Notes under the pieces: model-generated | The model's input: only the letters and a program-made list of their open reading frames with translations | What the model was told of the DNA's origin: nothing | Database searches by the model: none | Shown here: positions 63,874 to 64,000 of the stretch, one piece after another | Numbering within the stretch: position 1 is the first letter of the stretch | Layout: every line of letters starts with the position of its first letter | Assembly (NCBI GenBank): GCA_025350695.1 | Contig: JANXXI010000076.1 | Coordinates: 1 to 64,000, forward strand | Length of the DNA stretch: 64,000 nucleotides | Source: Acidobacteriota bacterium | Lineage (GTDB): Bacteria > Acidobacteriota > Terriglobia > Bryobacterales > Bryobacteraceae | Reading direction: 5' to 3' | Position numbers and translations under genes: made by a program

Positions 63874-64000
63874 CTCAATCCCGCCCGTTCTATAACCTGA
63901 CCAAGCGGATTTTTGATATTTTCGTGGCCGGCATTGCTCTCCTGCTACTGGCCCCCGTAATTGTCATCACCGCTGTTGCCGTGCGTTACTTCATGGGCAG
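63870..64000 (+). CDS. Initiating bacterial sugar transferase (PglC/WbaP type), 3' partial
   Basis: The first 43 codons are visible. YNLTKRIFDIFVAGIALLLL then LAPVIVITAVAVRYF is the N-terminal membrane re-entrant helix and basic residues of phosphoglycosyl transferases. Such enzymes move a sugar phosphate from a UDP-sugar to undecaprenyl phosphate and begin each repeat unit. Next to a PglD-like gene, the donor is probably a UDP-diacetamido-type sugar; this is inferred from context. The gene runs beyond the window. Confidence 0.85.
   Translation, partial: MTQSRPFYNLTKRIFDIFVAGIALLLLAPVIVITAVAVRYFMG

Overview
The window looks like a chromosome segment of an acidobacterium of the Solibacter/Bryobacter type (order Bryobacterales). 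The basis is gene content: three large Oar-like outer-membrane proteins with a carboxypeptidase-like N-terminal domain, a planctomycete-style operon of DUF1501, pre-peptidase C-terminal, DUF1549/DUF1553 and heme/WD40 proteins, a PEP-CTERM protein, and many small toxin-antitoxin modules. The phylum is an inference from these families; no 16S gene is present.

Layout. 1-1168: 3' part of a di-heme cytochrome c peroxidase/MauG-type protein. 1745-8584: two Oar-like receptors in tandem with a strong hairpin between them. 8613-9639: two divergent toxin-antitoxin modules (RHH/ParE and HicB/HicA). 9663-14718: PfkB sugar kinase, GT-C membrane glycosyltransferase, a DapF homologue with unusual active-site residues, a UDP-sugar dehydrogenase and a YegP-type DUF1508 protein. 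14808-15259: a third toxin-antitoxin pair. 15318-18361: glpK-glpD, glycerol catabolism. 18428-22985: a third Oar-like receptor and a MazEF-like module, each bracketed by copies of a ~95-bp intergenic repeat present three times. 23121-25633: a degenerate ATPase-like protein and a secreted M20 peptidase. 25713-27518: a TonB-dependent receptor. 27636-32476: two exported repeat proteins, rnc, motA and motB. 32531-33940: a frameshifted membrane protein and a small membrane protein. 33947-34876: a 1-phosphofructokinase-type PfkB kinase.

34888-35539 has no gene but holds a pair of ~235-bp direct repeats with base-pairing potential around a third structured segment that shares their 3' tail. It is the least explained part of the window. 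35609-37237 is a GT-C membrane protein. 37195-44599 is a minus-strand operon of four genes (DUF1501, PPC-domain, DUF1549/1553, cytochrome-WD40). 44920-49622 holds DUF2237, PEP-CTERM, chlorite-dismutase-like, DODA dioxygenase and beta-helix proteins.

49751-50322 is a scar: a 3'-half tRNA-Pro fragment followed by a UvrD-like helicase pseudogene with two frameshifts. Directly after it, behind two promoter-like sequences and a large inverted repeat, an exopolysaccharide operon starts (50668 to the window end). It encodes Wza-type export, a Wzc-like co-polymerase/ATPase, a Wzx flippase, a Wzy polymerase, four glycosyltransferases, a glycoside-hydrolase-like protein, a PglD-like acetyltransferase and the start of an initiating sugar transferase. 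Most junctions overlap by ATGA, so the genes are probably translated as one coupled unit that makes a Wzx/Wzy-dependent polysaccharide.
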